64,000 nt of DNA, from assembly GCF_003461245.1 (NCBI RefSeq), contig NZ_QTWS01000016.1:19756-83755 (forward strand). The letters are read 5' to 3'. Origin of the DNA: Blautia sp. AF19-10LB (GTDB lineage: Bacteria; Bacillota; Clostridia; Lachnospirales; Lachnospiraceae). The translations under genes and the position numbers were made by a program. Under the pieces are notes generated by a model, which was not told the DNA's origin, searched no databases, and worked only from the letters and a program-made list of their open reading frames with translations. Of the stretch, positions 23,730 through 33,467 are shown one piece after another. Position 1 is the first letter of the stretch. Each line of letters starts with the position of its first letter.

Positions 23730-25040
23730 ATGAGTCTAGCATTCCATTCCACCAAAGAAAGCCTGTATCTCCAGGTATACGACCATTACAAAAATCTGAT
23801 CATGGAGCATCGCATTCCTGCCGGAAGCCGTATGCCTTCCCTGCGTAAATGCGCCACAGAACTGAAACTCAGCCGCACCACGATCGAGAATGCCTACCTT
23901 CAGCTTGCCGCAGACGGCTACATCGTCGCCCGTGCCCAGAGCGGTTACTACGTAACCAGTATCGCCGACCAGAAACCAGTGTCCACCGCTTCCTGGCATG
24001 CAGATCTTCCGCTGGTGCAGTATGATTTTGCCTCCAACGGTGTCGACCGGGAAAGCTTTCGCTTCGATCTGTGGCAGCGTTATATCAAGAGTGCGCTGCG
24101 CCAGAGTGACCGTCTTCTCTCTTACGGCGAACCGCAGGGTGAGGCGGATCTCCGTCAGGTGCTCGCTGACTATATCCGACAGCGGAGGAATGTCAACTGC
24201 TCTGCCGATGATATCGTGATCGGAGCCGGTGTGCAGAGTCTTCTGAACCTTCTCTGTCCTCTGATCCGGGACAGAAAGTCCGTTTCTTTCCCGAATGCTT
24301 CTTTTGTACAGGGAAGTACGATCTTTGCAGGCTATGGTTTTGAAGTGCAGTACCGCAACAAGGACTGTGATGTCATCTACGTTTCTCCTGCCCATATGAC
24401 CAAATGGGGCGAGATCATGCCGGTCAGCCGCCGTATGGAACTGGTACATTACGCGGCTCAGAAGGGCAGCCTGATCATCGAGGATGACTTTGAGAATGAA
24501 TTCGTCAATTTTCAGCGGCCGACCCCGTCCCTTTTTAACCTTGCCGGTGGACATGGAGTTGTTTATATCGGGTCATTTTCCCGTCTGCTGCTTCCGTCGA
24601 TCCGCTTAAGTTTCATGGTCCTGCCACCGAATCTTTCCAGGAAATACGCTGCTGTCGCAGACCGCTACAGCCAGACTGCCTCCAAGGCCGAACAGATCGC
24701 ACTCTGCCAGTTTATCCGCGACGGTCACCTGACTTCACAGACCAAAAAGCTCAAGAAACTCTACGCGCAGAAACTCAAAAAACTGAAAAACGAAGTGCGG
24801 AACACCTTTGGCAGTGACTGTACGATCCAGACAGGTGCCGCCGGAACAAGCCTCGCATTGACTGTTCCCTACGCCCGGACCGGCCTGGAACTAAAAAAAG
24901 AAACCCGCATGAAGGGCTTCGATCTGCTGATTCTCGAGGAAGGCGCAGACACGATCACGCTCCTGCTTTCCTGTTCCTCGATCCCCGCAGACGATTTTGC
25001 CCCGGCATGCCGGCTCCTGAAAGAACTTCTTAATAAATAA
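23730..25040 (+). CDS. MocR/PdxR-type regulator (GntR HTH + aminotransferase-like domain), PLP lysine replaced
   Basis: 436 residues. N-terminal GntR winged helix (residues ~8-75: RMPSLRKCATELKLSRTTIENAYLQLAADGYI) and a C-terminal fold-type I aminotransferase-like domain. Members regulate PLP genes or other amino-acid genes, and the divergent pdxY suggests B6 control. The normally invariant PLP lysine in G-[ST]-FSK-x-L is arginine here (GSFSRLLLPSIRLSFMV, R285, codon CGT at 24582-24584), so a Schiff base is not possible. EDDFENEF retains the PLP aspartate. The start at 23730 (GAGGGG 8 nt upstream) is preferred over the upstream TTG. Confidence 0.88.
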   Translation: MSLAFHSTKESLYLQVYDHYKNLIMEHRIPAGSRMPSLRKCATELKLSRTTIENAYLQLAADGYIVARAQSGYYVTSIADQKPVSTASWHADLPLVQYDFASNGVDRESFRFDLWQRYIKSALRQSDRLLSYGEPQGEADLRQVLADYIRQRRNVNCSADDIVIGAGVQSLLNLLCPLIRDRKSVSFPNASFVQGSTIFAGYGFEVQYRNKDCDVIYVSPAHMTKWGEIMPVSRRMELVHYAAQKGSLIIEDDFENEFVNFQRPTPSLFNLAGGHGVVYIGSFSRLLLPSIRLSFMVLPPNLSRKYAAVADRYSQTASKAEQIALCQFIRDGHLTSQTKKLKKLYAQKLKKLKNEVRNTFGSDCTIQTGAAGTSLALTVPYARTGLELKKETRMKGFDLLILEEGADTITLLLSCSSIPADDFAPACRLLKELLNK

Positions 25041-25050
25041 TGATCACCTG

Positions 25051-25088
25051 ACACCTGTCCCTCCTTTTCTCTGGAACAGGTGTTTTTC
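25051..25088 (+). terminator. Terminator after the MocR-type gene
   Basis: ACACCTGT (25051-25058) pairs with ACAGGTGT (25076-25083), followed by TTTTTC. Lies between this gene and the convergent cbiC. Confidence 0.82.
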
Positions 25089-25089
25089 T

Positions 25090-25731
25090 TTAATCCCTTC
25101 GATTGTCGATCATGTACAAAAGTGCATTGCAGATGCAGGCTGCGATATTGCTGCCGCCCTTGCGTCCTCTTGCAACGATATACGGTGCTCCGGACTGCAT
25201 AATCAGTTCCTTGGACTGCACCACATTGACAAATCCTACCGGAACACCGATGATCAGTTCCGGATCCAGTTTGCCGTCCTCGATCAGTTCATAGAGACGC
25301 ACCAGTGCCGTCGGCGCATTTCCGATCGCGAAGATCAGCTTTTTATCGAGAGTAGCTGCTTTGTCCATGCTTGCAGTCGCTCTCGTGGTTCCGTTTTCTT
25401 TTGCGGTCTTTGCCACATCTTCATCGGACATGAAGCAGTAAACCTCACCGCCATAACGGGCAAGGGCGCGTTTGTTAATGCCGGATTTAGCCATCTGTGT
25501 GTCTGTGACGATGCAGGCTCCGTTTTTGATCGCATCCATTGCCTTCTCGATAACATCCGGGGAAAAACAAAGATTTCTGGCATAGTCAAAATCTGCACTT
25601 GTATGGATGCAGCGTTTCACCACCAGTTCTGTTCCCGGGAGCAGCGGGGTATCCCCGAGTTCTTCCGTGATGATCTCAAAGCTTCTCTTCTCGATGTCCA
25701 TCGGTTTTACATTTTCAAGTTCTACTTTCAT
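25090..25731 (-). CDS. cbiC: Cobalt-precorrin-8 methylmutase
   Basis: A 213-residue CbiC/CobH enzyme that moves the methyl from C-11 to C-12 to form cobyrinate. The catalytic His is in KRCIHTSADFDYA. TDTQMAKSGINKR, GNAPTALVRL and GVPVGFVNVVQSKE complete the family signature. Last gene of the ten-gene cobalamin operon; its start overlaps the cbiP stop by one base. Confidence 0.95.
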   Translation of the reverse strand: MKVELENVKPMDIEKRSFEIITEELGDTPLLPGTELVVKRCIHTSADFDYARNLCFSPDVIEKAMDAIKNGACIVTDTQMAKSGINKRALARYGGEVYCFMSDEDVAKTAKENGTTRATASMDKAATLDKKLIFAIGNAPTALVRLYELIEDGKLDPELIIGVPVGFVNVVQSKELIMQSGAPYIVARGRKGGSNIAACICNALLYMIDNRRD

Positions 25732-27254
25732 CAGGCTTTCTCCTCCTCGATTCCCTCGTCCAGTATCTCATAGATTTTTTTCATGTCCAGATGTTTCCGC
25801 AGTTCTGCTGCCAGGATATCATACTGTGTCTCCTTAAATGCTGCAAAATCCACGCCCTCCATCTCGGATACATCGATTCCCTTTTTGTCGCCCACCGCTT
25901 TTACGAGACCGAGTGCAACTTCTTCCTTGTCGAAGATTCCATGCACATAAGTACCGCAGATATTGTGGTAGAACGTACCTTCTCTCTTCTCGCTTCCTGT
26001 CACGGTATCCTTCGTAAAGGTGCTGGCAGAGGCGCCCTCTTTCCAGGTGCTCTCGCCCATATGGATCTCATATCCTGTAAATTCGACATCTTTAAGCGGT
26101 GCATAATCGCCTTCCAGGGAAAGGAAACGTCCGGTAACCTGTGTCCTTGTCTTTTTCTCCGCAAATACGGTATCCATCGGCAGAAGTCCCATTCCACGCA
26201 TGGAACCTCCCGCTTCCACACCATGCGGATCACTTAAAGTCTCGCCCAGCATCTGATAGCCGCCGCAGACACCAAAGATCAGGGTACCGGAAGCTGCTGC
26301 CTTGAGGATCAGAGCCTCCATCCCGCTCTCACGGAGCCACTTAAGGTCATCCATCGTATTCTTTGTTCCCGGAAGGAAGATCACATCCGGATTCTTAAGG
26401 TCGGACGGATGCTGTACATAGCGAAGAGAAACTCCCGGTATGCTCTCCAGTGGATTAAAATCTGTGAAATTGGAGATCCTCGGCACACGGATGACTGCCA
26501 TATCGATCATCCCAACTTCCTGCGGACGGTCAAAGCGCTCTGTCAGGCTGTCCTCGTCCTCCACCTGGATGTTAAGATACGGTGCGACACCGACAACCGG
26601 GATCCTGCATTTGCTCTCCAGCATCTCCACGCCCGGATCAAGGATCGTCTTATCACCGCGGAATTTGTTGATGATCAGACCCTTTATCATCTTTCGCTCG
26701 TCTTCCTCCAGAAGCTCCACGGTTCCGTAAAGCTGTGCAAACACACCGCCGCGGTCGATATCTCCGACCAGAAGGACCGGTGCTTTTGCCATCTTCGCCA
26801 TTCCCATGTTTACGATATCCTCTTTTTTGAGGTTGATCTCTGCCGGGCTTCCTGCACCTTCGATCACGATGATATCATTCTCTGCTGCAAGTACATCAAA
26901 TGCTTTCATGATGTCCGGGACAAGTTTTTTCTTGTAAGCAAAATAATCCCTTGCGCTCATTGTGCCAAGGACTTCTCCGTTTACAATGACCTGAGAGCCC
27001 ACATCGTTGGTCGGTTTCAGAAGGATCGGGTTCATAAGGACGGACGGTTCGATCCCGGCAGCCTCTGCCTGCATGACCTGCGCTCTTCCCATCTCCAGTC
27101 CTTCCTTTGTGATAAAGGAATTCAATGCCATATTCTGTGACTTAAAGGGAGCCACACGGTATCCATCCTGTTTAAAGATACGGCAGAGTCCCGCTGCCAG
27201 AAGGCTCTTGCCCGCATTTGACATCGTTCCCTGCACCATGATCGCTTTTGCCAT
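25731..27254 (-). CDS. cbiP: Cobyric acid synthase
   Basis: About 507 residues, ATP- and glutamine-dependent amidation of adenosylcobyrinic acid a,c-diamide at four positions. The N-terminal dethiobiotin-synthetase-like domain begins [17 protein letters not shown] (P-loop). The C-terminal class I amidotransferase-like domain has the nucleophile elbow [10 protein letters not shown] and a His in [12 protein letters not shown]. The start at 27254 is chosen because it matches the family N-terminus and has a GGAGG site overlapping the end of cobD. Confidence 0.95.
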   Translation of the reverse strand: MAKAIMVQGTMSNAGKSLLAAGLCRIFKQDGYRVAPFKSQNMALNSFITKEGLEMGRAQVMQAEAAGIEPSVLMNPILLKPTNDVGSQVIVNGEVLGTMSARDYFAYKKKLVPDIMKAFDVLAAENDIIVIEGAGSPAEINLKKEDIVNMGMAKMAKAPVLLVGDIDRGGVFAQLYGTVELLEEDERKMIKGLIINKFRGDKTILDPGVEMLESKCRIPVVGVAPYLNIQVEDEDSLTERFDRPQEVGMIDMAVIRVPRISNFTDFNPLESIPGVSLRYVQHPSDLKNPDVIFLPGTKNTMDDLKWLRESGMEALILKAAASGTLIFGVCGGYQMLGETLSDPHGVEAGGSMRGMGLLPMDTVFAEKKTRTQVTGRFLSLEGDYAPLKDVEFTGYEIHMGESTWKEGASASTFTKDTVTGSEKREGTFYHNICGTYVHGIFDKEEVALGLVKAVGDKKGIDVSEMEGVDFAAFKETQYDILAAELRKHLDMKKIYEILDEGIEEEKA

Positions 27255-27255
27255 T

Positions 27256-28332
27256 TTACTCCTCCCCCTCTTCTTCCTGTGTTTTCTTTCTTGCTTCCAT
27301 GAGACCGTCATGGATTGCCTGGATCAGACGCTCATTTTCCTCATGGGTGCGTACTGCCACTCTGTAAAATCCCTTACCAAGTCCCGGATAGTTACTGCAG
27401 TCGCGGATCAGAACATTCTGTCCCACGCAGATCTCAAAAAGATCTTCCGGTCCCTTGAAAAACAGATAATTTGCCTGAGAAGGAAAAACGGTCATCCCAA
27501 GCTTATATAATTCTTCACTTAAATATTCAGATTCCGCAAAGATCAGTTTTCTCGCTCTTTCGACATATTCGACTTCACCAAGTGCCGCAATTCCTGCCGC
27601 CTGTGCAGGAATCGAAATATTCCATGGCTGTGTAGCCTGTGTCATCTTTTCAAGAAGTTCCTCATTTTCTGTAATTCCATATCCAAGACGCACACCCGCC
27701 ATCGCATAACGCTTTGTAAATGCTTTGAGAAGAAACAGATTGTGATACCTCGGAAGCTGTGCCTTGAGGCTGTACTGTCCCGGTTCGCGGATAAAATCCT
27801 GAAAACATTCATCCACCACCAGAAAGATTCCCATTTCCCGGCAGACACGGAGCAGTCTGAACAGAAATTCTCTGTCCGTCAGTATCCCCGTCGGATTGTT
27901 GGGATTACAAAGAAATACCATATCCAGATCTTTGTGCAGCCAGTCAATAAAACTATCCTGAACACGGAATTCATCTTCTTCCTTGAGAAGCACATGCTCC
28001 ACCTCTGCCCCGACACTTTCCAGTGCCTGCTCATATTCTGCAAATGTAGGAATCGGAATCAGTGCTTTCTTCGGTTTGAGTGCATGGCACAGTGAAAAGA
28101 CCAGCTCCGCCGCACCGTTTCCACAGATGATATTCTCCGGTTTGACATCCTCATAGGCAGCGATTGCTTCTTTCAGCGGCGCGTATCCCACCTGCGGATA
28201 GTCTTTGAGATGGTCCAGACTGTCCCGGACTGCCTGCTTGACACTCTCCGGTGTTCCAAGGGGATTACAGTTTGCAGAAAAATCAAGACAGTTTTTGTAA
28301 GTATAGATATTTCCCCCATGTACGTGTTTCAT
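27256..28332 (-). CDS. cobD: L-threonine-O-3-phosphate decarboxylase
   Basis: A 358-residue fold-type I PLP enzyme related to histidinol-phosphate aminotransferase. It makes (R)-1-aminopropan-2-ol phosphate, the nucleotide-loop linker of cobalamin. MKHVHGGN at the N-terminus and [10 protein letters not shown] are typical of Salmonella-type Cob[17 protein letters not shown] and the Schiff-base lysine [17 protein letters not shown] are conserved. Named in the Salmonella sense, not the Pseudomonas CobD (CbiB). Confidence 0.92.
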   Translation of the reverse strand: MKHVHGGNIYTYKNCLDFSANCNPLGTPESVKQAVRDSLDHLKDYPQVGYAPLKEAIAAYEDVKPENIICGNGAAELVFSLCHALKPKKALIPIPTFAEYEQALESVGAEVEHVLLKEEDEFRVQDSFIDWLHKDLDMVFLCNPNNPTGILTDREFLFRLLRVCREMGIFLVVDECFQDFIREPGQYSLKAQLPRYHNLFLLKAFTKRYAMAGVRLGYGITENEELLEKMTQATQPWNISIPAQAAGIAALGEVEYVERARKLIFAESEYLSEELYKLGMTVFPSQANYLFFKGPEDLFEICVGQNVLIRDCSNYPGLGKGFYRVAVRTHEENERLIQAIHDGLMEARKKTQEEEGEE

Positions 28333-28362
28333 TTCATTTCTCCTTTGCTGCCTGTTGTGGTA

Positions 28363-29343
28363 TTACAGGATCCAGAACCCGACGGCGATGCGGATGATAA
28401 GGCAGATCAGAATGCCAAGAAAAGCAGTTCCGTACATCAGACGGTTGGAGCGTCTGATATCCTCCGGTTCCACAGCGCGAATCGGGTCTCCGATCGTCGG
28501 TTTTTCGTATAATTTGCCAAAATAGCAGGCATTGCCGGCAAGCTGTACGTCAAGCGCTCCTGCCATTGCTGCCTCTGTCTGTGCAGAGTTCGGGCTTGCA
28601 TGGTTTCTTCTGTCTCTCCGGTAGATCTTTGCTGCGTTTTTGCCATCCATTCCACAGACAAAAGCTGCCGCAACCATCAGCCAGCCAGAGATCCTTGCCG
28701 GAAAAAAGTTTGCCACATCATCAAGCTTGGCACTGCATCTTCCAAAGTACAGATACTTGTCATTTTTGTAGCCGAGCATGGAATCCATGGTATTGATCCC
28801 TTTATAAAGAAACATCAGCGGTGCGCCGCCGATCGCCATATAGATCATCGGAGCGATCACACCGTCAGAACAGTTCTCTGCCACAGTCTCCACGGCTGCC
28901 TTTGTGACACCTGTATCGGTGAGTTCCTGGGTATCACGTCCTACGATCATGGACACTGCATAACGCGCCTCCTCGATCGTACCGTTTACCAGCCGGTCAT
29001 AGGCCTTCATGCTCTCATCCTTTAACGATCTGGTAGCAAGGAGCTGGTAGCACCAGAATGTCTCCAGGATCACACCCGCCACCGGGAAATGTCCGTACAG
29101 AAGAGACAGGAGCACAGCCGGCACGCCAAAGGAAAACAGACAGACAAGAATCGTTTCCACAACTCCGCCAGCCAGTTCTCCTGCATTTGTCTTCGGAAAG
29201 ATCCTGCGGATTCCCTTTTCAAGAACGGAGATCAGATTTCCGATCAGGCAGACCGGATGATACAGCCACCTGGGATCTCCAAATATCAGATCAAGTAAAA
29301 ACCCTGCTGCCAGGGCTATCGTATGATAGATCACATTTGTCAC
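28363..29343 (-). CDS. cbiB: Adenosylcobinamide-phosphate synthase
   Basis: About 326 residues, a membrane protein attaching the aminopropanol (phosphate) arm to adenosylcobyric acid. Family motifs are DLIFGDPRWLYHPVCLIG near the N-terminus and AETVAENCSDGVIAPMIYMAIGG in the middle, then RRNHASPNSAQTEAAMAGAL. The GTG start at 29343 overlaps the cbiA stop as GTGA with AGGA upstream, which suits translational coupling better than the ATG 54 bp further upstream inside cbiA. Confidence 0.92.
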   Translation of the reverse strand: MTNVIYHTIALAAGFLLDLIFGDPRWLYHPVCLIGNLISVLEKGIRRIFPKTNAGELAGGVVETILVCLFSFGVPAVLLSLLYGHFPVAGVILETFWCYQLLATRSLKDESMKAYDRLVNGTIEEARYAVSMIVGRDTQELTDTGVTKAAVETVAENCSDGVIAPMIYMAIGGAPLMFLYKGINTMDSMLGYKNDKYLYFGRCSAKLDDVANFFPARISGWLMVAAAFVCGMDGKNAAKIYRRDRRNHASPNSAQTEAAMAGALDVQLAGNACYFGKLYEKPTIGDPIRAVEPEDIRRSNRLMYGTAFLGILICLIIRIAVGFWIL

Positions 29344-30743
29344 TCTTCCTGACCTTCCTGCTTGCAGGAACATCGTTGTTTTTTGTATGCGAGGCATTTT
29401 TTAAGAAATGCCTTCGGTACTTCGGGATTTCCATAATAATAAAGATGTGGAAAACCAGCCAGCATCGTGTCCGTTCCATGGATACAGTCCCATCCACGCT
29501 TACTCTCCGGCTTCGCCGCATGAAAATCCCCGCCGCAGTTTTCGGAATCAAAATAGTGGAACTCATGTGCCGGGATCTCTCCGAAATCTTCCATTCCAAG
29601 AGCCGGCTTTTTCTGTGTCAGTGTCACATAGCCAAATCTGGAAAGTTTCGGTGTGCGGTATGCTTTTCCCGGGATCACCCCTGCCATCTGGTAGAAGTTC
29701 CCATCCATGCCCTCCATTTCCTTGTGGAGATACATAAAGCCTCCGCATTCTGCCATACATGGCATCCCTGCTTTCAGTTTTTCCCGTATCATGTCTTTCA
29801 TTGTGGTATTTTGTTCCAGTTTTTTTCCGTTTAATTCCGGATAGCCGCCGTATAACAAAAGCCCGTCCAGATCATCCGGAAGCTGCTTATCTTCCATCGG
29901 TGAAAATGGAACAATCTCTGCCCCCATCTCGCCCAGAAGACGGAAATTGTCTGCATAGAAAAAGCAGAACGCCTCATCCTCCGCAACGCCGATACGCACC
30001 GGCTCGGAGAGTCTGAAATCGGTCACTGACTCCGGCTTCGCATCCAGAAGATCCGGTGCCTCGCCCGCCAGTTCCAGGATCCGGTCGATGTCAAGTGTCT
30101 CTTCCAGAACGCCTGCAAGCTTATGAAGCCTGTCTTTCAGTTCCGGGATCTCATCCGGAAGGACCAGACCAAGATGTCTGCTTTCGATCACACAGTCCTC
30201 AACCTTCGGTACATAACCAAGAACCGCAACACCCAGTTCTTCTTCCAGAAGTTTCTTCATTCTCGGATAGAGCATGGGAGACATCTGGTTAAAGATCACA
30301 CCTTTGATGTGGCTGTCCTTCTTATATTCCAGGAAACCTTTGACATAGGCAGCCAGGGACACACTCATCCCACGGCTGTTTACGATCAGGATGACTGGTG
30401 TATCGGTCACTTTGGCAAGGTCATAGGCACTGGCTGTGGTCGTAGTTCCCGCAACGCCGTCATAAAAGCCCATGACACCTTCCATGACTGCGATCTCACA
30501 GTCTCTGGCATTTCGGGTCAGAAGATATTTCGTTACCTCTGATCCTGTAAAAAAGGTGTCCAGATTCCGGGACTTTGTCCCGATCACCCGGCTGTGGAAC
30601 ATCGGATCGATGTAATCCGGCCCGCATTTAAAGGACGCCGTCTTAAGACCGCGCTCCACCAGTGCTTCAAGAAGCCCGCAGGTGATCAGGGTCTTGCCGC
30701 TTCCGCTGGAGCCTGCTGCCAGAAGGATTCTCGGGATCTTCAT
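29340..30743 (-). CDS. cbiA: Cobyrinate a,c-diamide synthase
   Basis: About 467 residues, amidates cobyrinate at the a and c side chains. The N-terminal P-loop domain starts MKIPRILLAAGSSGSGKTLITCGL and includes KCGPDYIDPMFH. The C-terminal glutaminase has the Cys in MPCMAECGGFMYL and a His region. The start at 30743 fits the family N-terminus, has GGAGG upstream and overlaps the preceding stop as ATGA. Confidence 0.95.
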   Translation of the reverse strand: MKIPRILLAAGSSGSGKTLITCGLLEALVERGLKTASFKCGPDYIDPMFHSRVIGTKSRNLDTFFTGSEVTKYLLTRNARDCEIAVMEGVMGFYDGVAGTTTTASAYDLAKVTDTPVILIVNSRGMSVSLAAYVKGFLEYKKDSHIKGVIFNQMSPMLYPRMKKLLEEELGVAVLGYVPKVEDCVIESRHLGLVLPDEIPELKDRLHKLAGVLEETLDIDRILELAGEAPDLLDAKPESVTDFRLSEPVRIGVAEDEAFCFFYADNFRLLGEMGAEIVPFSPMEDKQLPDDLDGLLLYGGYPELNGKKLEQNTTMKDMIREKLKAGMPCMAECGGFMYLHKEMEGMDGNFYQMAGVIPGKAYRTPKLSRFGYVTLTQKKPALGMEDFGEIPAHEFHYFDSENCGGDFHAAKPESKRGWDCIHGTDTMLAGFPHLYYYGNPEVPKAFLKKCLAYKKQRCSCKQEGQEE

Positions 30744-32743
30744 ACCTGTTCCTCCTGTGTTTCGGATTTCTCGTGTGCCTGTACCGTGATGATATAGATT
30801 GGATTTTCGCCCATCATCATATGGTAACGTCCGATATTTTTGGATCTGGAAGCGCAGAGCTGTACGACTTCGCTCTCGCACTGATAAGTTTCCTGCTTCT
30901 CAAGTTCACGGATGCAGTCAAGTGCCTCGCCCACGGTTTCCAGAGTAATGCAGTTGATCACAATACGCACCTGTGGGTTCTTATTCAGCAGAAGCTCCAC
31001 GATCTCCTTCATATTTCCGGAAGATCCGCCTATAAAAGCGTGTGTCGGCACAGGAAGTTCCTCAAGTGCCTCCGGTGCGGTTCCCGGAACGATGTACATA
31101 TGGTCCAGTGCAAATTTCTTCTTATTCTCCTGAAGGAGTGCCAGGGCATCCTCCTTTTTCTCGATCGCATAGACCCCGCCTTCAGATGCGCGAAGTGCCA
31201 TTTCGACAGAAACAGAACCTGTTCCTGCACCAATGTCGTAGCAGATGGCATCTTTTGGAAGTCTCAGTTTGGAGAGAGAAACGGTACGCACTTCTGTCTT
31301 GGTCATCGGTGCCTTGCCGCGGATAAATTCTTCGTCTGGAATTCCATGAGTTGCCAGTTCCAGTTCTGCCTGTGGATTATATGCACAGACTACGCTCAAA
31401 GGATCTCCCTCATAGGAAACAAGTTCTCTGGCTGGTTTCGCCAGGATCTTCTCGTTATCATAGGAAAGATTTTCTCCGACATGAAGAATAACGTCGCCCA
31501 TTCCGTAAAATATAAGCTTCTCTGCCAGTTTACGCACTCCGTCACCCGTTCCGAGGATTGCAAAAACCTTGCGGTTCGTGCGGATCAGGGAAATGAGATT
31601 GCAGGTTTTTCCATGCGCGCTGACGATCTTTGCGTCGTCCCAGGACAGGCCGATCTTTGACATAAAATAAACCACAGATGAGATCCCACAGATCATTTCC
31701 GTATCCGGTCCGAGAAGTTCTGCAAGTTTCTTCGCCCCGCTGTAAAATCCAACATCACCGGAAAGTGCAACTACAACTTTGGTGTACTCCGGATGTGCGA
31801 TCAGATACTCTGCGATCTCTTTGCTCCGATATTCATAAAAAACATCCTGTCCAGAAAGCCGGACAGCATCGACCATTCGCTTTGCGCCTACGATAAGATC
31901 CGCGTTTCGGACAGCTTCCTGACCCTCCTGCGTCAGAGTCTTCGGGCTTCCCATGCCGATTCCGAGAAGTGTGACCTTCTGTTTTCTGGTAAGTCCGTAG
32001 CGTTCGATCAGCATATGCCTGCATTCCCGCAGAGACAGACCCTCTTCTGCGAGAGGTCTTCCGATGATCACAACAGTTGCACCACAGGCTTCGGCCGCCT
32101 GGATCTTCTCAAGAAAGCCGCCGGCTTTGCCGGAATCCTTGGTAACCAGATATCTGCACTCATACTGCGTAAGCATCGCCCGATTCATTTCCATGGAAAA
32201 AGGTCCCTGCATCGCAATCAGGTTCCGGCCTTCAAAACCAAGTGCCTGACAGGATTCGATCACGGACGGAAGGGACAGCACTCTTGCAAACAAGCGCTCC
32301 TTATAATCCGGAACGGAGGTAAATGCCGCCAGTTCCTTGCTTCCTGTGGTCAGGAGAACATTCCCTGTAGTTCCTTTCAGGTACTCTGCCGCTGCCTGTG
32401 TATCCTTAACATAGACAGCGTTCTGCTGTCCGCTGCCTGTACGGAGGATCCTCGTATAAGAGACTTCGGCTTCCTCGCAGGCTTTTCGGATATTTCTTGT
32501 CACTTCTGCTGCGTAAGGATGTGTCGCATCCAGAACAAGTTCCGGTTTTTCTCTGGAAAAAAGCTCTTTCATCTCATTCTCGTCGAGACGTCCCGCCTGT
32601 ACATGCAGACTGGAACTCTCTTTGAGGGATCTAGAACCATATTCTGTCGCCACGCATGCCAGCACCGGGATCTGGTTTTCACCGAGGAAACGACTGATCT
32701 CGTATCCTTCGGTCGTCCCGGCAAATACAATGACTTTATACAT
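30740..32743 (-). CDS. Trifunctional CbiJ-CbiE-CbiT fusion
   Basis: 667 residues carrying three steps. Residues ~1-250 are cobalt-precorrin-6A reductase (CbiJ/CobK): VIVFAGTTEGYEISRFL, LDATHPYA and TTGSKELAAF. Residues ~258-460 are the C5-methyltransferase CbiE: VTLLGIGMGSPKTLTQEGQ and VVVALSGDVGFYSGAKKL. Residues ~470-650 are the C15-methyltransferase/decarboxylase CbiT: CYDIGAGTGSVSVEMAL and AFIGGSSGN. CbiE-CbiT fusion is known (CobL); adding CbiJ in front puts three late corrin-ring steps on one chain. Translationally coupled on both sides. Confidence 0.92.
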   Translation of the reverse strand: MYKVIVFAGTTEGYEISRFLGENQIPVLACVATEYGSRSLKESSSLHVQAGRLDENEMKELFSREKPELVLDATHPYAAEVTRNIRKACEEAEVSYTRILRTGSGQQNAVYVKDTQAAAEYLKGTTGNVLLTTGSKELAAFTSVPDYKERLFARVLSLPSVIESCQALGFEGRNLIAMQGPFSMEMNRAMLTQYECRYLVTKDSGKAGGFLEKIQAAEACGATVVIIGRPLAEEGLSLRECRHMLIERYGLTRKQKVTLLGIGMGSPKTLTQEGQEAVRNADLIVGAKRMVDAVRLSGQDVFYEYRSKEIAEYLIAHPEYTKVVVALSGDVGFYSGAKKLAELLGPDTEMICGISSVVYFMSKIGLSWDDAKIVSAHGKTCNLISLIRTNRKVFAILGTGDGVRKLAEKLIFYGMGDVILHVGENLSYDNEKILAKPARELVSYEGDPLSVVCAYNPQAELELATHGIPDEEFIRGKAPMTKTEVRTVSLSKLRLPKDAICYDIGAGTGSVSVEMALRASEGGVYAIEKKEDALALLQENKKKFALDHMYIVPGTAPEALEELPVPTHAFIGGSSGNMKEIVELLLNKNPQVRIVINCITLETVGEALDCIRELEKQETYQCESEVVQLCASRSKNIGRYHMMMGENPIYIITVQAHEKSETQEEQV

Positions 32744-33467
32744 TCCTGTATCCTCGTGGTGTTACCATCTTGCCGTTGATTTCTTTTGTCTGAGAATTTC
32801 CGATAAATACGGTTGTAAACATATCCACCTGTGTGTCACGAAGTTCTTTCAGAGTCATCAGATGATATTCTTCTCCTTCACGTCCGATATTGCAGACAGT
32901 TCCGCAGACAGTGTCCGGGGATTTGTACTGCATCATCAGGTCACAAGCTTTCTGAAGATAATCATGACGTTTTTTGCTGGATGGGTTATAGAGACAGATC
33001 ACGAAATCTGCCTGAGATGCGCCGAGAAGTCTTGCCTCGATCTTTTCCCACGGAGTGAGAAGGTCACTTAAACTGATGAGACAGAAATCATGGATCAGTG
33101 GTGCACCAAGGACTGCTGCCCCGCCAAGTGCTGCTGTGACACCAGGGACGATCTCAAGTTCTACTTCCGGATAATTTACGCCAACTTCATACATAAGGCC
33201 TGCCATACCGTAAACACCGGCATCTCCACTGCAGATCATGGAAACAACTTTGCCTTTCATTGCTTCCTCAAATGCCAGAACGCAGCGGTCAACTTCTTTT
33301 TTCATTGGTGTGGTCAGGAATTCTTTGTCCGGAAATGTGTCTTTGACAAGATCTACATAGACGGTATATCCGATAATCGCATCACTTTTTTTCAGAGCTT
33401 CCATTGCTATACCGGTCATCTGATCACAGCCTCCCGGTCCGATTCCTACAACATATATTTTATTCAA
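32736..33467 (-). CDS. cbiH: Cobalt-precorrin-3 C17-methyltransferase
   Basis: A 243-residue SAM-dependent tetrapyrrole methylase of the CbiH/CobJ type catalysing C-17 methylation with ring contraction. Begins IYVVGIGPGGCDQMTGIAMEAL; VVSMICSGDAGVYGMAGL, VPGVTAALGGAAVLGAPL and the late block FVICLYNPSSKKRHDYL are diagnostic of the C17 enzyme. Overlaps the following fusion gene by 8 bp and the preceding cbiG by 8 bp. Confidence 0.95.
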   Translation of the reverse strand: MNKIYVVGIGPGGCDQMTGIAMEALKKSDAIIGYTVYVDLVKDTFPDKEFLTTPMKKEVDRCVLAFEEAMKGKVVSMICSGDAGVYGMAGLMYEVGVNYPEVELEIVPGVTAALGGAAVLGAPLIHDFCLISLSDLLTPWEKIEARLLGASQADFVICLYNPSSKKRHDYLQKACDLMMQYKSPDTVCGTVCNIGREGEEYHLMTLKELRDTQVDMFTTVFIGNSQTKEINGKMVTPRGYRNV

